From the NCBI RefSeq assembly GCF_021728295.1, contig NZ_JAKJXE010000008.1:186001-250000 (forward strand): a DNA stretch of 64,000 nucleotides, read 5' to 3'. Under the pieces are notes generated by a model. That model saw only the letters and a list, made by a program, of their open reading frames with translations, searched no databases and was not told the origin of the DNA. Positions 42,625-53,150 of this stretch are shown here, one piece after another; the first letter of the stretch is position 1, and each line of letters opens with the position of its first letter. Origin of the DNA: Pseudomonas petrae. GTDB taxonomy: Bacteria > Pseudomonadota > Gammaproteobacteria > Pseudomonadales > Pseudomonadaceae. A program made the position numbers and the translations under genes.

Positions 42625-43101
42625 ATGCGGCAATTTGCGGCCCTCGCTTTGTTTCTCAGTCTCAATGCCTTCGCTCAGGACGCGCCTCAGCCGATCGCCA
42701 AATGGACGCTGCTCGATCAGTTCGACAAGGCCTACACGCTCGACGACCAGGCCCAGGTGCTGTTGATCGCCCGCAGCATGTCGGCGGCGAAGATGGTCAA
42801 CGCCGCACTTGAGGAGGGTCCCGAGGGTTACCTGGAGCAGCGCCACGTTGTTTACGTGGCGGACATCGAGAAGATGCCGTCGCTGGTAAAAATGGTAGCG
42901 GTACCTGCCATGCGTTCTGCCAAGTACCGCATCATGCTGGACCGTGACGCCCGGGTCGCCTCGGCCTACGACGGCGACCGCGACACCGTGCAGTGGCTGA
43001 CGCTGAAAAACGGCGCGGTCGTCCGCCAGGAACGATTCTCGGACGGCGAACAACTCAAGCAGGCCATCGCAAAACTGGGTTCGCAGTCGGCTAGCCGTTG
43101 A
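42625..43101 (+). CDS. Exported protein of unknown function, 158 residues
   Basis: Signal peptide in residues 1-19 (MRQFAALALFLSLNAFAQD, cleavage after AFA). The mature part has IAKWTLLDQFDKAYTLDDQ, which resembles the strand-helix start of thioredoxin-like/AhpC-type periplasmic proteins, but no CxxC is present. Homologues in Pseudomonas are annotated only as hypothetical. The start at 42625 begins the signal peptide; AAAGGGA lies upstream. Its stop overlaps the crtE stop by 11 bases in tail-to-tail orientation. Confidence 0.75.
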   Translation: MRQFAALALFLSLNAFAQDAPQPIAKWTLLDQFDKAYTLDDQAQVLLIARSMSAAKMVNAALEEGPEGYLEQRHVVYVADIEKMPSLVKMVAVPAMRSAKYRIMLDRDARVASAYDGDRDTVQWLTLKNGAVVRQERFSDGEQLKQAIAKLGSQSASR

Positions 43102-44020
43102 CTGCAGCCTTCTCGAAGATCTGCCGCAGGTAGCCGGCGATGGTCGAGGCGTCGCCGTAGACCTCACGCAGCGCGTGCTCGGCGCTGGACAGGTGCAGCG
43201 CCAGTTGCCGCTTGACCTTGTCCTCGCCGTACAGCGAAACGAAAGTGGATTTGCCGTCGTCCTTGCCTTGATCCTTGTCGCTGTCGGCGCAGCGGTCGCG
43301 CAGATCGTCGTACATCTGGAAGGCCTGGCCCAGCTCCATAGCGAAGTTCTGCAGCAGCGGTCGCTGGTCTTCCCGGGCGCCGCTGATCAGCCACGCCATG
43401 TCCATGATCGCGCCGAACAGCACGCCGGTCTTCAGGTTGTTGGTCAGGGCGATCTCGTCCGCGTCACGGCTGCGCTGGCCGTCGCGCAAATCCTGAAACT
43501 GCCCGCGCACCAGACCTTGCATGCCCACGGTATTGGCCAGCACTTCGACCAGTTCGGTGCGGGTGGTGGCGGCCAGATCGCTGATGGTGGCAACGACACC
43601 GAACGCACGGCTGAGCAGGGCGATGGCGGTCAGAATGGCCACATCTTCACCGAATTTCAGGTGGACCGTGGGCTGACCGCGCCGCAGCGCGGCGTTGTCC
43701 ATGCACGGCATGTCGTCGAGCACCAGTGATGCGGCGTGGATCATCTCGACGGCGCAGCCCAGGTCCACGGCCTGACGCCTGATCGTGCGGCTGTTTTCAC
43801 GGCCGTCCTCGACCAGCCCTTCAGCGGCGAGCACCAACAGCACCGGGCGCATGCGTTTGCCCGGCGCCAAAGTCGATTCACGCATGGCCAGCGCCACCAG
43901 GTCGCGCTCGTTGCCGGATTCGGGCAACAGCTCGGAGAGGCGCGTTTCGATGGCCTTCCGGACGTCTCCCAGTCGCCCGGCAAAGCCCGATTTGATTGTT
44001 GTGTCGACGTTACCTGCCAT
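43091..44020 (-). CDS. crtE: Geranylgeranyl diphosphate synthase CrtE
   Basis: 309 residues, a trans-prenyltransferase. The first aspartate-rich motif is LVLDDMPCMDNAALRRGQPT (DDxxxxD form typical of bacterial type II GGPP synthases) and the second is MYDDLRDRCAD. It makes C20 GGPP from FPP/IPP, the entry to carotenoids. The start at 44020 (MAGNVDTTIKSG) was chosen; the frame is open to 44161 but this crosses the palindrome of the shared promoter. It is divergent from idi, unlike Pantoea clusters where crtE leads the operon in the same direction. Confidence 0.93.
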   Translation of the reverse strand: MAGNVDTTIKSGFAGRLGDVRKAIETRLSELLPESGNERDLVALAMRESTLAPGKRMRPVLLVLAAEGLVEDGRENSRTIRRQAVDLGCAVEMIHAASLVLDDMPCMDNAALRRGQPTVHLKFGEDVAILTAIALLSRAFGVVATISDLAATTRTELVEVLANTVGMQGLVRGQFQDLRDGQRSRDADEIALTNNLKTGVLFGAIMDMAWLISGAREDQRPLLQNFAMELGQAFQMYDDLRDRCADSDKDQGKDDGKSTFVSLYGEDKVKRQLALHLSSAEHALREVYGDASTIAGYLRQIFEKAAVNG

Positions 44021-44134
44021 CGGTCTTTCCCTATGCTTTAGCGGTAATACTGTTCGTCGCGGGCCGGTAAGGAGGTGCGGGGCCGGTCGTCGCGGAACGA
44101 CTGCTGTTTCTAAATGCCTCAAGATACGGCAAAG

Positions 44135-44161
44135 TTGTACAGGAAAATCGGTTTTGTACAA
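44135..44161. promoter_or_regulatory. TGTACA inverted repeat in the crtE-idi divergent promoter
   Basis: TTGTACA (44135-44141) and TGTACAA (44155-44161) are perfect inverted repeats 13 bases apart. The TGTACA half-site recalls sites bound by MerR-type, B12-dependent LitR/CarH photoregulators, though the spacing differs slightly from what I recall for Pseudomonas. It is 115 bases from the crtE start and 58 from the idi start, so one protein could control both transcripts. No such regulator gene is in the window. Confidence 0.55.
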
Positions 44162-44219
44162 GATTGCGTATGCAGAAGACCGTATAGCCCGTTCAATAAT
44201 TCAGCTGCATGGAGCGAGT

Positions 44220-45275
44220 ATGACTCACAGCGATATGGGTCGTCGCAAAGACGATCACCTTGATATCGTGCTGGACAGGCGCGCCAGCGTGCGTTCCTCC
44301 TTTTCAGGACTGGACGACATCCGCTTCGAACACTGTGCGCTGCCGGAGTTGAATCTGGACGACGTCGACGTGAGCAGCTCGCTGCTGGGCATTGCATTGC
44401 GCGCGCCGCTGCTCATCAGTTCCATGACCGGCGGCGCCGACCGGGCCACCGCGATCAACCGTCATCTGGCCGAAGCCGCCCAGGAGCTGGGCATCGCCAT
44501 GGGCGTCGGCTCGCAGCGGGTGGCCTTGCAAAGCGGCGGTGATCAGGGCCTGACCCGCGAACTGCGGCGTCTGGCGCCGGACATCGCGCTGCTGGGCAAT
44601 ATCGGCGCCGCGCAGTTGATCGAGCCTGACGGGCTGGACATGGCCCGCCGTGCGGTCGACATGCTTCAGGCCAATGCGTTGATCATCCACTTAAACCCCT
44701 TGCAGGAAGCGGTTCAGGTTGGCGGCGACCGGCGCTGGCAGGGCATTCTCGACGCCATCCACCGCGTGGTGCTCGGTGTCGGCGTGCCGGTGGTGGTGAA
44801 GGAAGTGGGCGCAGGCCTGTCTGCCGATGTTGCGCTGGCGCTGGTGGAGGCCGGGGTGCAGGTGCTGGACATCGCCGGACTGGGCGGCACCAGTTGGGCG
44901 GCGGTCGAAGCCGAACGCGCCCAAAACCCGGCCGATCGCGAAGTCGCCATGGCGTTTGCGCAATGGGGCATCCCCACCGCCGTGAGCCTGGCCATGGTTC
45001 GCCAGGCTTTGCCGGACACGCCGCTGATTGCCTCCGGCGGCATTCAAGATGGCATCGACGTGGCCAAGGCAATCCGCCTGGGTGCGGATGTCGTCGGTCA
45101 GGCGGCTGGCGTGCTGCGCAACGCAACCCTGTCCACCGCTGCCGTCATCGAACACTTCGACATCGTCATCCGCCAGCTGCGCATCGCCTGTTTCTGCACC
45201 GGTTCAGAGGATCTTCGCGCGTTGCGCAGGGCCCGCTTACTGGCGCCCAACACCCTGCAGTCGTTACTGTCATGA
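44220..45275 (+). CDS. idi: Type 2 isopentenyl-diphosphate delta-isomerase
   Basis: 351 residues. This is the FMN/NAD(P)H-dependent Idi-2 (fni), not the metal-dependent type 1: KDDHLDIVL at the N-terminus, PLLISSMTGGADRA, GVGSQRVAL, VVVKEVGAGLSADVA, VLDIAGLGGTSWAAVE and ASGGIQDGIDVAKAIRLGAD. It balances IPP and DMAPP for GGPP synthesis. The ATG at 44220 has GGAG five bases before it. It is the first gene of the rightward crt operon; its stop overlaps the crtX start (ATGA). Idi-2 within crt clusters is known from Pantoea. Confidence 0.93.
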   Translation: MTHSDMGRRKDDHLDIVLDRRASVRSSFSGLDDIRFEHCALPELNLDDVDVSSSLLGIALRAPLLISSMTGGADRATAINRHLAEAAQELGIAMGVGSQRVALQSGGDQGLTRELRRLAPDIALLGNIGAAQLIEPDGLDMARRAVDMLQANALIIHLNPLQEAVQVGGDRRWQGILDAIHRVVLGVGVPVVVKEVGAGLSADVALALVEAGVQVLDIAGLGGTSWAAVEAERAQNPADREVAMAFAQWGIPTAVSLAMVRQALPDTPLIASGGIQDGIDVAKAIRLGADVVGQAAGVLRNATLSTAAVIEHFDIVIRQLRIACFCTGSEDLRALRRARLLAPNTLQSLLS

Positions 45276-46546
45276 CCCATTTTGCCGTCGTGGCGCCGGC
45301 GTTCTACAGCCACTTTCAGGCGTTTCAGGCCCTGGCCGGGACGCTGATCGACCGGGGTCATCAGGTGACCTTTTTCCAGCAGGCCGATGCCCGTCGCTGG
45401 CTGACCGATCCGCGCATCGGCTTTCATGCCCTTGGCGCCCTCAGTCATCCGCCTGGCAGTCTTGAAGCGGCGCTGCGGCGTGCCGCCTGTTCGAACAATC
45501 CGTTGCGCCTGCGCCGGGTAATCCGCGACATGTGCGACACCACGCGCATGCTCTGTGCCGAGCTTCCGTCTGCGCTGGCGGTGCGGCAGATCGAGGCCTT
45601 GCTGTGTGATCAGATGGAAGCGGCGGGCGGGATGGTCGCCGAGGGGTTGGCCTTGCCGTATGTGTCGGTGGCCTGCGCCTTGCCGGTCAACCGCGAGCCG
45701 CACCTGCCGCTGCCGGTGATGCCCTTTGCCTACGCCACCGATGAACGCAGTCAGCATATTTTCGAAGGCAGCCGCAAGGTGTACGACTGGCTGATGGGGC
45801 CGTTGAGCAAGGTGCTGCGTGATGCTTCGCGACGCCTGGCCATCGAGCCCCGCGACGGGTTGCATGAATGCCTCTCGCCGTACGCGCAGATCAGCCAGAC
45901 CCTCCCCGGTTTCGATTTCCCCCGTCAGCATCCACCTGCGAATTTTCACGCGGTCGGGCCGCTGCGGGCGCCTCAAACCGAACAACAGGGTGAATGGCCG
46001 ATTGACCCCACCCGGCCGTTCATCTTCGCAAGCCTCGGCACCTTGCAGGGCAGTCGTTTTGACCTGTTCAAGCGCATCGCCACGGCCAGCCGGCAGCTGG
46101 ATGCACAGTTGCTGATCGCCCATTGCGGCGGGCTCGATGCCCGGCAAGAGCAGCGGCTGATCAAGGCCAGCGCGACCTGGGTGACCGATTTCGCGCCGCA
46201 ACAGTGGGCACTGCAACAGGCCGATGCGGTGATGACCCATGGCGGCTTGAACACCGTGATGGACGCCATCGTGGCCCGCACGCCGATGCTGGTCATGCCC
46301 ATCGCCTTCGATCAGCCAGGCGTGGCGTCGCGCGTTACCTACGCCGGGATTGGCCTGCAACTGCGGCAAGGCGCCGGGGCAGGGCTGATTCGCGAGCGAC
46401 TTACGCAACTGCGCGGGCTGTCCGCCGAGCCTTTTGAGCGCCTGGCGACCGAGCTGGCAAACGCTGGCGGCACGTCCCGCGCCGCCGACATTGTCGAAGC
46501 GGTGGTGCGCACGGGTGAGCCGGTGCTGGCGGGGTTGGTGCCATGA
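45272..46546 (+). CDS. crtX: Zeaxanthin glucosyltransferase CrtX
   Basis: 424 residues of the UDP-glycosyltransferase (GT1) fold. N-terminal acceptor domain MTHFAVVAPAFYSHFQAFQA; C-terminal donor domain with FIFASLGTLQGSR, VTDFAPQQWALQQADAVMTH, GGLNTVMDAI and PIAFDQPGVASRV, the family signature. It adds glucose from UDP-glucose to the hydroxyls of zeaxanthin, giving a polar membrane carotenoid. The ATGA overlaps at both ends (idi, crtY) indicate translational coupling. The order idi-X-Y-I-B is that of Pantoea agglomerans-type clusters. Confidence 0.92.
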   Translation: MTHFAVVAPAFYSHFQAFQALAGTLIDRGHQVTFFQQADARRWLTDPRIGFHALGALSHPPGSLEAALRRAACSNNPLRLRRVIRDMCDTTRMLCAELPSALAVRQIEALLCDQMEAAGGMVAEGLALPYVSVACALPVNREPHLPLPVMPFAYATDERSQHIFEGSRKVYDWLMGPLSKVLRDASRRLAIEPRDGLHECLSPYAQISQTLPGFDFPRQHPPANFHAVGPLRAPQTEQQGEWPIDPTRPFIFASLGTLQGSRFDLFKRIATASRQLDAQLLIAHCGGLDARQEQRLIKASATWVTDFAPQQWALQQADAVMTHGGLNTVMDAIVARTPMLVMPIAFDQPGVASRVTYAGIGLQLRQGAGAGLIRERLTQLRGLSAEPFERLATELANAGGTSRAADIVEAVVRTGEPVLAGLVP

Positions 46547-47703
46547 CGTATGACCTGATTCTCGCCGGCGGCGGGCTGGCCAACGGGCTGATCGCCTGGC
46601 GCCTCAAACAGCTGCGGCCAGAGCTGCGCGTGCTGTGCATCGAAGAGCACACGCACCTGGGCGGCAACCACACGTGGTCCTACCACGCGGGCGACCTCAG
46701 CGCCGAGCAGCATCAATGGCTTCAGCCGTTGGTGGTGCAACGCTGGTCGACCTATGACGTGCACTTCCCGCAACGCTCGCGGCGGCTGAACAGTGGCTAC
46801 GCCAGCATCACATCGGAACGCTTTGCCGAAGTCATCGAGCCTGCCTTGGGCGATGCGCTGCTGACCGGCCGGCGCATCACCGAACTCACCCCGAACGCGG
46901 TCGTGCTGGACGGCGGCGAGCGGCTTCAGGCCAGCGCGGTGATCGATGGCCGCGGGGTGCAGGCCACGGCGCACATGGTGCTCGGACAGCAGGCGTTTCT
47001 GGGTCAGTTGCTGCGCTTGAAGGCGCCCCATGGCCTGAGCGCACCGATCATCATGGATGCCCGTGTCGCGCAGAGTGAGGGCTACCGCTTCGTCTACGTG
47101 CTGCCCTTTTCAGCGGACACCCTGCTGATCGAGGACACCCATTACGTCGACCAGCATTCGTTTTCCGCCGAGCAGCTTCGCCAGCACATTGTCGATTACG
47201 CCACCGCCCAGGGTTGGCAGATCGCCGAGTGCCTGCGCGAAGAGCAGGGTGTGTTGCCGATCACCCTGGCGGGGGATTTTGCAGGGTTCTGGCGCGAGGC
47301 CGCAGGGCAGCCACGTTCCGGTCTGCGTGCCGGGCTGTTTCATTGCACCACCGGCTATTCGCTGCCCCATGCCGTGCGGCTGGCGGAATGGATTGCCGCT
47401 CAGCCAAAGCTCGATTCCGAATCACTGGACGCAGGCATCCGCGCCATCGCGCAGCAAGCCTGGCAATCCCAACGCTTCTACCGGCTGCTCAATCGCATGC
47501 TGTTTCTGGCCGGACGTCCGTCCAATCGCTGGCAGGTGATGCAGCGGTTTTATGGCCTGTCCGAAGGCCTGATCAGCCGTTTCTATGCGGGGCGCAGTAC
47601 CGTGGCCGACAAGTTGCGCGTGCTCACCGGCAAACCTCCCGTACCGATCAATGAGGCGGTCAAAGCCGCTGCCCGTTACCTGCCCAAGCATTACGAGAAT
47701 TGA
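46543..47703 (+). CDS. crtY: Lycopene beta-cyclase CrtY
   Basis: 386 residues. The N-terminal dinucleotide-binding motif is LILAGGGLANGLIAWRL, followed by CrtY-family stretches HTWSYHAGDL, VIDGRGVQ, FRFVYVLPFS-like YRFVYVLPFSADTLLIEDTH, and a C-terminal PVPINEAVKAAARYLPKHY. It forms the two beta-rings of beta-carotene from lycopene. The start overlaps the crtX stop by four bases, and crtI follows after one base. A membrane-associated flavoprotein in related systems. Confidence 0.93.
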   Translation: MTYDLILAGGGLANGLIAWRLKQLRPELRVLCIEEHTHLGGNHTWSYHAGDLSAEQHQWLQPLVVQRWSTYDVHFPQRSRRLNSGYASITSERFAEVIEPALGDALLTGRRITELTPNAVVLDGGERLQASAVIDGRGVQATAHMVLGQQAFLGQLLRLKAPHGLSAPIIMDARVAQSEGYRFVYVLPFSADTLLIEDTHYVDQHSFSAEQLRQHIVDYATAQGWQIAECLREEQGVLPITLAGDFAGFWREAAGQPRSGLRAGLFHCTTGYSLPHAVRLAEWIAAQPKLDSESLDAGIRAIAQQAWQSQRFYRLLNRMLFLAGRPSNRWQVMQRFYGLSEGLISRFYAGRSTVADKLRVLTGKPPVPINEAVKAAARYLPKHYEN

Positions 47704-47704
47704 A

Positions 47705-49191
<1,487 letters not shown>

Positions 49192-49195
<4 letters not shown>

Positions 49196-50181
49196 GCGTC
49201 GCCGATCAGGCGCTGCTCGACCACGCCACCCAGAGCATCGAAGTCGGCTCGAAAAGCTTCGCTGCCGCGTCACGCCTGTTTGATCCGGTCACCCGTCGCA
49301 GCGCGGTGATGCTCTATGCGTGGTGCCGGCATTGCGACGACGTGATCGACGGTCAGGAAGCGGGGCACTCGGCATCGGTGGTCAGTCAGCAGGAAGTCAC
49401 CGAGCGGCTGCAACGGCTGATTGCCCAGACCCACGCCGTGTATGCCGGCACGCCGACCCACAGTCCGGCATTCGAGGCGTTCAGGGAGGTTGTCCTGCGC
49501 CATGGCATCGAGCAGCGTTACGCCCTGCAGCATCTGGACGGCTTCGCGATGGATGTCAGCCAGCGCGACTACCGGCGCATCGACGACACGCTGGAGTACT
49601 GCTATCACGTGGCCGGCGTGGTCGGCTTGATGATGGCGCAAATCATGGGCGTGAGTGAGGAGGCAACCCTCGACCGCGCCTGTGATCTGGGTCTGGCGTT
49701 TCAACTGACTAACATCGCGCGGGACATCGTTGAAGACGCCTCGGTGGGCCGCTGCTACCTGCCGGGTGACTGGCTGGATGAGTTGGGCATTCCCCATGAT
49801 CGCCTTGCAGCGCCGGAATACCGCCCGGCGGTGGCCGTGCTGGCGAAGCGCTTGGTGGACATGGCCGAGCCGTATTACGAGAGTGCCGACGCCGGCCTGA
49901 CCGCGCTGCCGTGGCGCTCAGCCTGGGCGGTGGCGACGGCGGGGTGTGTCTATCGCGAGATTGGCGTCAAGGTCAGGCAGCGCGGCGCGCGGGCATGGGA
50001 TACGCGGGTCTCGACCAGCAAGCTGGACAAGTTGCGTCTGGTGTTGCTGGGGGCGTGGAAGGCTAGCGCGTCTCGAGGTCGGCACTGGCCGGCGCGACCG
50101 ACGAACCTTTGGCAGCGTCCGGGTCAGCTTTCTGCAACGGACCATCATGCAACCGTCGAAGCTGAGCGCGCAATCGAGTGA
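49192..50181 (+). CDS. crtB: Phytoene synthase CrtB
   Basis: 329 residues. Squalene/phytoene synthase motifs: SKSFAAASRLF, the first aspartate-rich site YAWCRHCDDVIDG and the second QLTNIARDIVEDASVGRCYL. It condenses two GGPP to phytoene. The family-typical end PARPTNLWQRP is followed by about 18 extra residues. The last 119 bases overlap the opposite-strand crtZ gene, a large convergent overlap. It is the last gene of the rightward operon. Confidence 0.94.
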
Positions 50182-50608
50182 CGCTCGGCGCGTAGAGAAA
50201 GCCGAACGACACGCAGCGCTCCTTGCCCGACACCGCGTGGTGCATCAGATGCGCCTGATAAAGGCGCTTGAGGTAGCCATTGCGCGGCACGTATTTGAAC
50301 GGCCAGCGCTTGTGCACCAAGCCGTCGTGGGCAATGAAATACAGGAAACCGTAAGCGGTCATGCCCGCACCAATCCACTCCAGCGGGTGTGCGCCTGCGG
50401 TGCCCAGCGCGATCAGGACGATGGCGAACCCGGCGAACACCACGGCATACAGATCGTTCTTCTCGAACCAGCCGGTTCTCGGCTCGTGGTGCGACTTATG
50501 CCAGCTCCAGCCCCAGCCGTGCATCACGTACTTGTGCGCAAACACGGCAAAGCCCTCCATGCCGATCACGGTTGCGAAAAATACGAGGGCATTGATCATC
50601 GGGTTCAT
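50063..50608 (-). CDS. crtZ: Beta-carotene 3-hydroxylase CrtZ
   Basis: 181 residues from the ATG at 50608; 50626 and 50599 are possible alternatives, none with a good ribosome site. A four-helix membrane di-iron hydroxylase of the fatty-acid-hydroxylase superfamily. The His clusters are HKYVMH and HKSHH (about residues 25-41), HDGLVH and HLMHH. Sequence follows Pantoea CrtZ throughout (FAVFAHKYVMHGWGWSW, CVSFGFLYAP). It converts beta-carotene to zeaxanthin. It reads toward crtB, and the convergent position is the same as in Pantoea clusters. Confidence 0.92.
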   Translation of the reverse strand: MNPMINALVFFATVIGMEGFAVFAHKYVMHGWGWSWHKSHHEPRTGWFEKNDLYAVVFAGFAIVLIALGTAGAHPLEWIGAGMTAYGFLYFIAHDGLVHKRWPFKYVPRNGYLKRLYQAHLMHHAVSGKERCVSFGFLYAPSVTRLRAQLRRLHDGPLQKADPDAAKGSSVAPASADLETR

Positions 50609-50735
50609 CCGCGGGGAGAGTCTCATCGTCAGACCGTAAAAGGGCCGACGGTGTTCGGTGCGTGATTGTCGCATGCCGTTGGCTTTAGGCGGAGGTCGGT
50701 TTGTCGTTTGCTGATTTGCGGTGTGAACACCGACT

Positions 50736-50809
50736 CCTTTTCGGCTAAAGCCGGTCCTGCAGGTTGATCGCATTGCTTCAGTGGGACCGGCTTTAGCCGG
50801 GAAGAGGCC
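50736..50809. repeat. Single REP pair upstream of crtZ
   Basis: An inverted TCGGCTAAAGCCGGTCCTGC and GTGGGACCGGCTTTAGCCGG pair lie about 25 bases apart with no standard linker. They separate the crt cluster from the next rightward gene. The remainder of 50609-50928 shows no gene. Confidence 0.85.
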
Positions 50810-50928
50810 AGTTCAAACGCCGTCGGTCTTCTGTTGATGGTGGTCCTTGGCACCGCGCGTCCACGTAGACTGAACTGTGCGCGCCACGTGCGGCCTCAGA
50901 CTTACAACCGCTAAAGGAGGCCAAGGCC

Positions 50929-51177
50929 ATGAACAACGACGAATTCAATCAATACGATGCAGAGCGCTTCCACGATCAGGTCGCCGAGCAGCTGGGCATC
51001 AGCGTGGAAGAGCTTAAAACCTGGATGATCAACGACATCGAGCGGGTTACCGAGGGTGGCGAGGAGGTGGGGCATATGGTGGTGTTCCGCGAGTCCACGC
51101 CGGATGAAGTGCTCGACAAGCTCAAGAACCCGCAGAGTCGTTTTACGGCGATGACGGGTGTGATCAAGACCGAGTAA
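50929..51177 (+). CDS. Small acidic cytoplasmic protein, unknown
   Basis: 82 residues, acidic and helical (FHDQVAEQLGISVEELKTWM, DEVLDKLKNPQSRFTAM), without signal or membrane segment. A very strong ribosome site (TAAAGGAGGCCAAGGCC) precedes the ATG, so it is likely well expressed. No domain recognised. Monocistronic as far as visible; 51178-51434 contains nothing recognised. Confidence 0.75.
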   Translation: MNNDEFNQYDAERFHDQVAEQLGISVEELKTWMINDIERVTEGGEEVGHMVVFRESTPDEVLDKLKNPQSRFTAMTGVIKTE

Positions 51178-51434
51178 TCCCCAGGCGTCCGCCAACAGTG
51201 TCACCGGCGGGCCACGCCATCTTCCAAGTCCCCTGAAGCCAGGTCGTGGTGTTCACTTAGCTGTAGGTGGGCACCGTGTCTTGGCTTTTTCAATCGGACA
51301 GCCCCCGGGCCACCAACGCCCTGTATCCCTGAGCAATGCCCAACGCGCATCCAGGAAATAGCCTTAAATAACGGCTGGCAAGCGCCGATAAGGTATGCAC
51401 AGCGGCAATTTTCCCATCGATGACCCGGGGCTTG

Positions 51435-53051
51435 ATGATGTCGATAAAACTGCGTCTATTGCTATTGATCGGCACCAGCGTGCTCACGGTTGTGATCATC
51501 AGTATGGTGAATTATCTAAGTAATGCGCGGACGGAAGCCGCGATGATCGACAGTGAGGTCAGCATGACGGCGCTGAGCAATCATCTGGAAGCCGACATGA
51601 TGCACGATGCCCTCCGCGCCGACGTGCTGTTGGCTATGCTGGTCGGCGTGGGCAAAAGTGATACCCGTCGGGAGGACGTAGTGGCTGGCCTGAACGAGCA
51701 CGCTGCGCATTTTCGCAAGGTCCTGGCCGATAACCTCACACTGCCCCTCAAGCCAGGCCTCAAGTCAGCGATGGAAAACATCAAGCCCGGCCTGGAGGCC
51801 TATATCGTTGCGGGTGAGCGGATTGTCGAGCTGGCCATCAATAGTCCGGAACGGGCACAGCAGGAACTGGCGCAATTCAGCAGCGCGTTCACCCGACTGG
51901 AGGATCAAATGGCCAGTTTGAGTGAACTGATCGAGCGGAATTCCAAGGTCAGTGGCGAAGGCACTCGTGACGCGATCCGCAGTGCCAACATCGCCCTCGG
52001 TGTCGTGCTGGTGATCAGTCTGATGCTGCTGATCGTCCAGGGCTTCTGGGTGATGCGAAGCATCATGACCCCCTTGCAGATGGCTCGACGCATTGCCGAC
52101 AGCATTGCCCACGGCAACTTGAGCGAACCTATCGCTGAACCCGGTAATCGTGATGAAGCCGGCCTGCTGATCCTTAGCCTGGCCGCCATGCAGCGGGACT
52201 TGCGCGGGATGATTGAGGCGGTGCGCAACAATGCTCAAGGCGTCGGCACGATCAGCCAGCAGCTGGCGGGCAGCTGTCATGAAGTCGCCGGGAGCAGTCT
52301 GCAACAGAGCACCGCAGCCGGCACCATGTCTGCGGCGACCAGCGAAATGACGGCGAGCATCGAGGAGATCACGCGACATGCCGCGCAGGCCCTGGCGATG
52401 GCCAATCAGGCTGAAACGCTGGCCAAAAATGGCGGCCGCGTGATTCATCAGGTGGTCAGCGACATGGATGGCATCGCACGATCCTCTCAGCAGTCGGCAC
52501 AAGTGATCCGTCTGCTGGACAAAGAGTCCGAAGGGATCTTCAACATCATCCAGGTGATCAAGGGCATCGCCGACCAGACCAACCTGTTGGCGCTCAACGC
52601 CGCCATTGAAGCGGCCCGTGCCGGTGAGCAGGGGCGAGGTTTTGCGGTGGTTGCCGATGAAGTGCGCAGCCTGGCGGGACGCACCAGCGCGTCCACCCAG
52701 GAAATTGCCAGCATGGTGGCGCGCATCCAGCAAAGCACGCGCGAAGCCGTGACCAGCATGGAGGCGGGTGTGGCCCAGGTCGATAAAGGGATGGCAGTCA
52801 CTGCCGAGGTGGAGCAGGCCATTGGCGAGATCCTTGAGGCAACGTTGAGCACCACTCAGTTGGTGAATGACATCACCCGGACCATTGGTGAACAAAGTCT
52901 GGCGAGCAACGAAATTGCCCATCAAGTAGAGATGATCGCCAGCATGTCGGCAGGCAATAGCCATGTCATTGGCGAGACGGCCAGTACCACCGATCAACTG
53001 TCGGCGCTTGCAGGCCAGCTCTCCCAATCAGTGGATCGTTTCCGGCTTTGA
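51435..53051 (+). CDS. Methyl-accepting chemotaxis protein
   Basis: 538 residues from the first of two adjacent ATGs (51435, 51438). TM1 about residues 6-26 (LRLLLLIGTSVLTVVIISMV), a periplasmic four-helix-bundle-like sensor of about 155 residues, TM2 near 188-208 (IALGVVLVISLMLLIVQGFW), HAMP (RSIMTPLQMARRIADSIAHG), then the signalling domain with hairpin tip GIADQTNLLALNAAIEAARA and EQGRGFAVVADEVRSLAGRT. Signals to CheA; ligand not predictable. No C-terminal CheR-binding pentapeptide is evident (ends SVDRFRL). A terminator follows. Confidence 0.93.
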   Translation: MMSIKLRLLLLIGTSVLTVVIISMVNYLSNARTEAAMIDSEVSMTALSNHLEADMMHDALRADVLLAMLVGVGKSDTRREDVVAGLNEHAAHFRKVLADNLTLPLKPGLKSAMENIKPGLEAYIVAGERIVELAINSPERAQQELAQFSSAFTRLEDQMASLSELIERNSKVSGEGTRDAIRSANIALGVVLVISLMLLIVQGFWVMRSIMTPLQMARRIADSIAHGNLSEPIAEPGNRDEAGLLILSLAAMQRDLRGMIEAVRNNAQGVGTISQQLAGSCHEVAGSSLQQSTAAGTMSAATSEMTASIEEITRHAAQALAMANQAETLAKNGGRVIHQVVSDMDGIARSSQQSAQVIRLLDKESEGIFNIIQVIKGIADQTNLLALNAAIEAARAGEQGRGFAVVADEVRSLAGRTSASTQEIASMVARIQQSTREAVTSMEAGVAQVDKGMAVTAEVEQAIGEILEATLSTTQLVNDITRTIGEQSLASNEIAHQVEMIASMSAGNSHVIGETASTTDQLSALAGQLSQSVDRFRL

Positions 53052-53101
53052 ATGGGCGACGTGTCTGATGCATTGACCAGCGCACCGCTCAAACCGCAGA
53101 C

Positions 53102-53133
53102 AAAAAAAAGCCCGATCACTCGGGCTCTTTTTT
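53102..53133. terminator. Bidirectional rho-independent terminator
   Basis: AGCCCGA and TCGGGCT form a 7-bp stem with a four-base loop, flanked by eight As on the left and CTTTTTTT on the right. It can end both the chemoreceptor and the convergent glucose dehydrogenase transcripts. Confidence 0.9.
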
Positions 53134-53150
53134 TGCCGCTCAGCCGCTGA

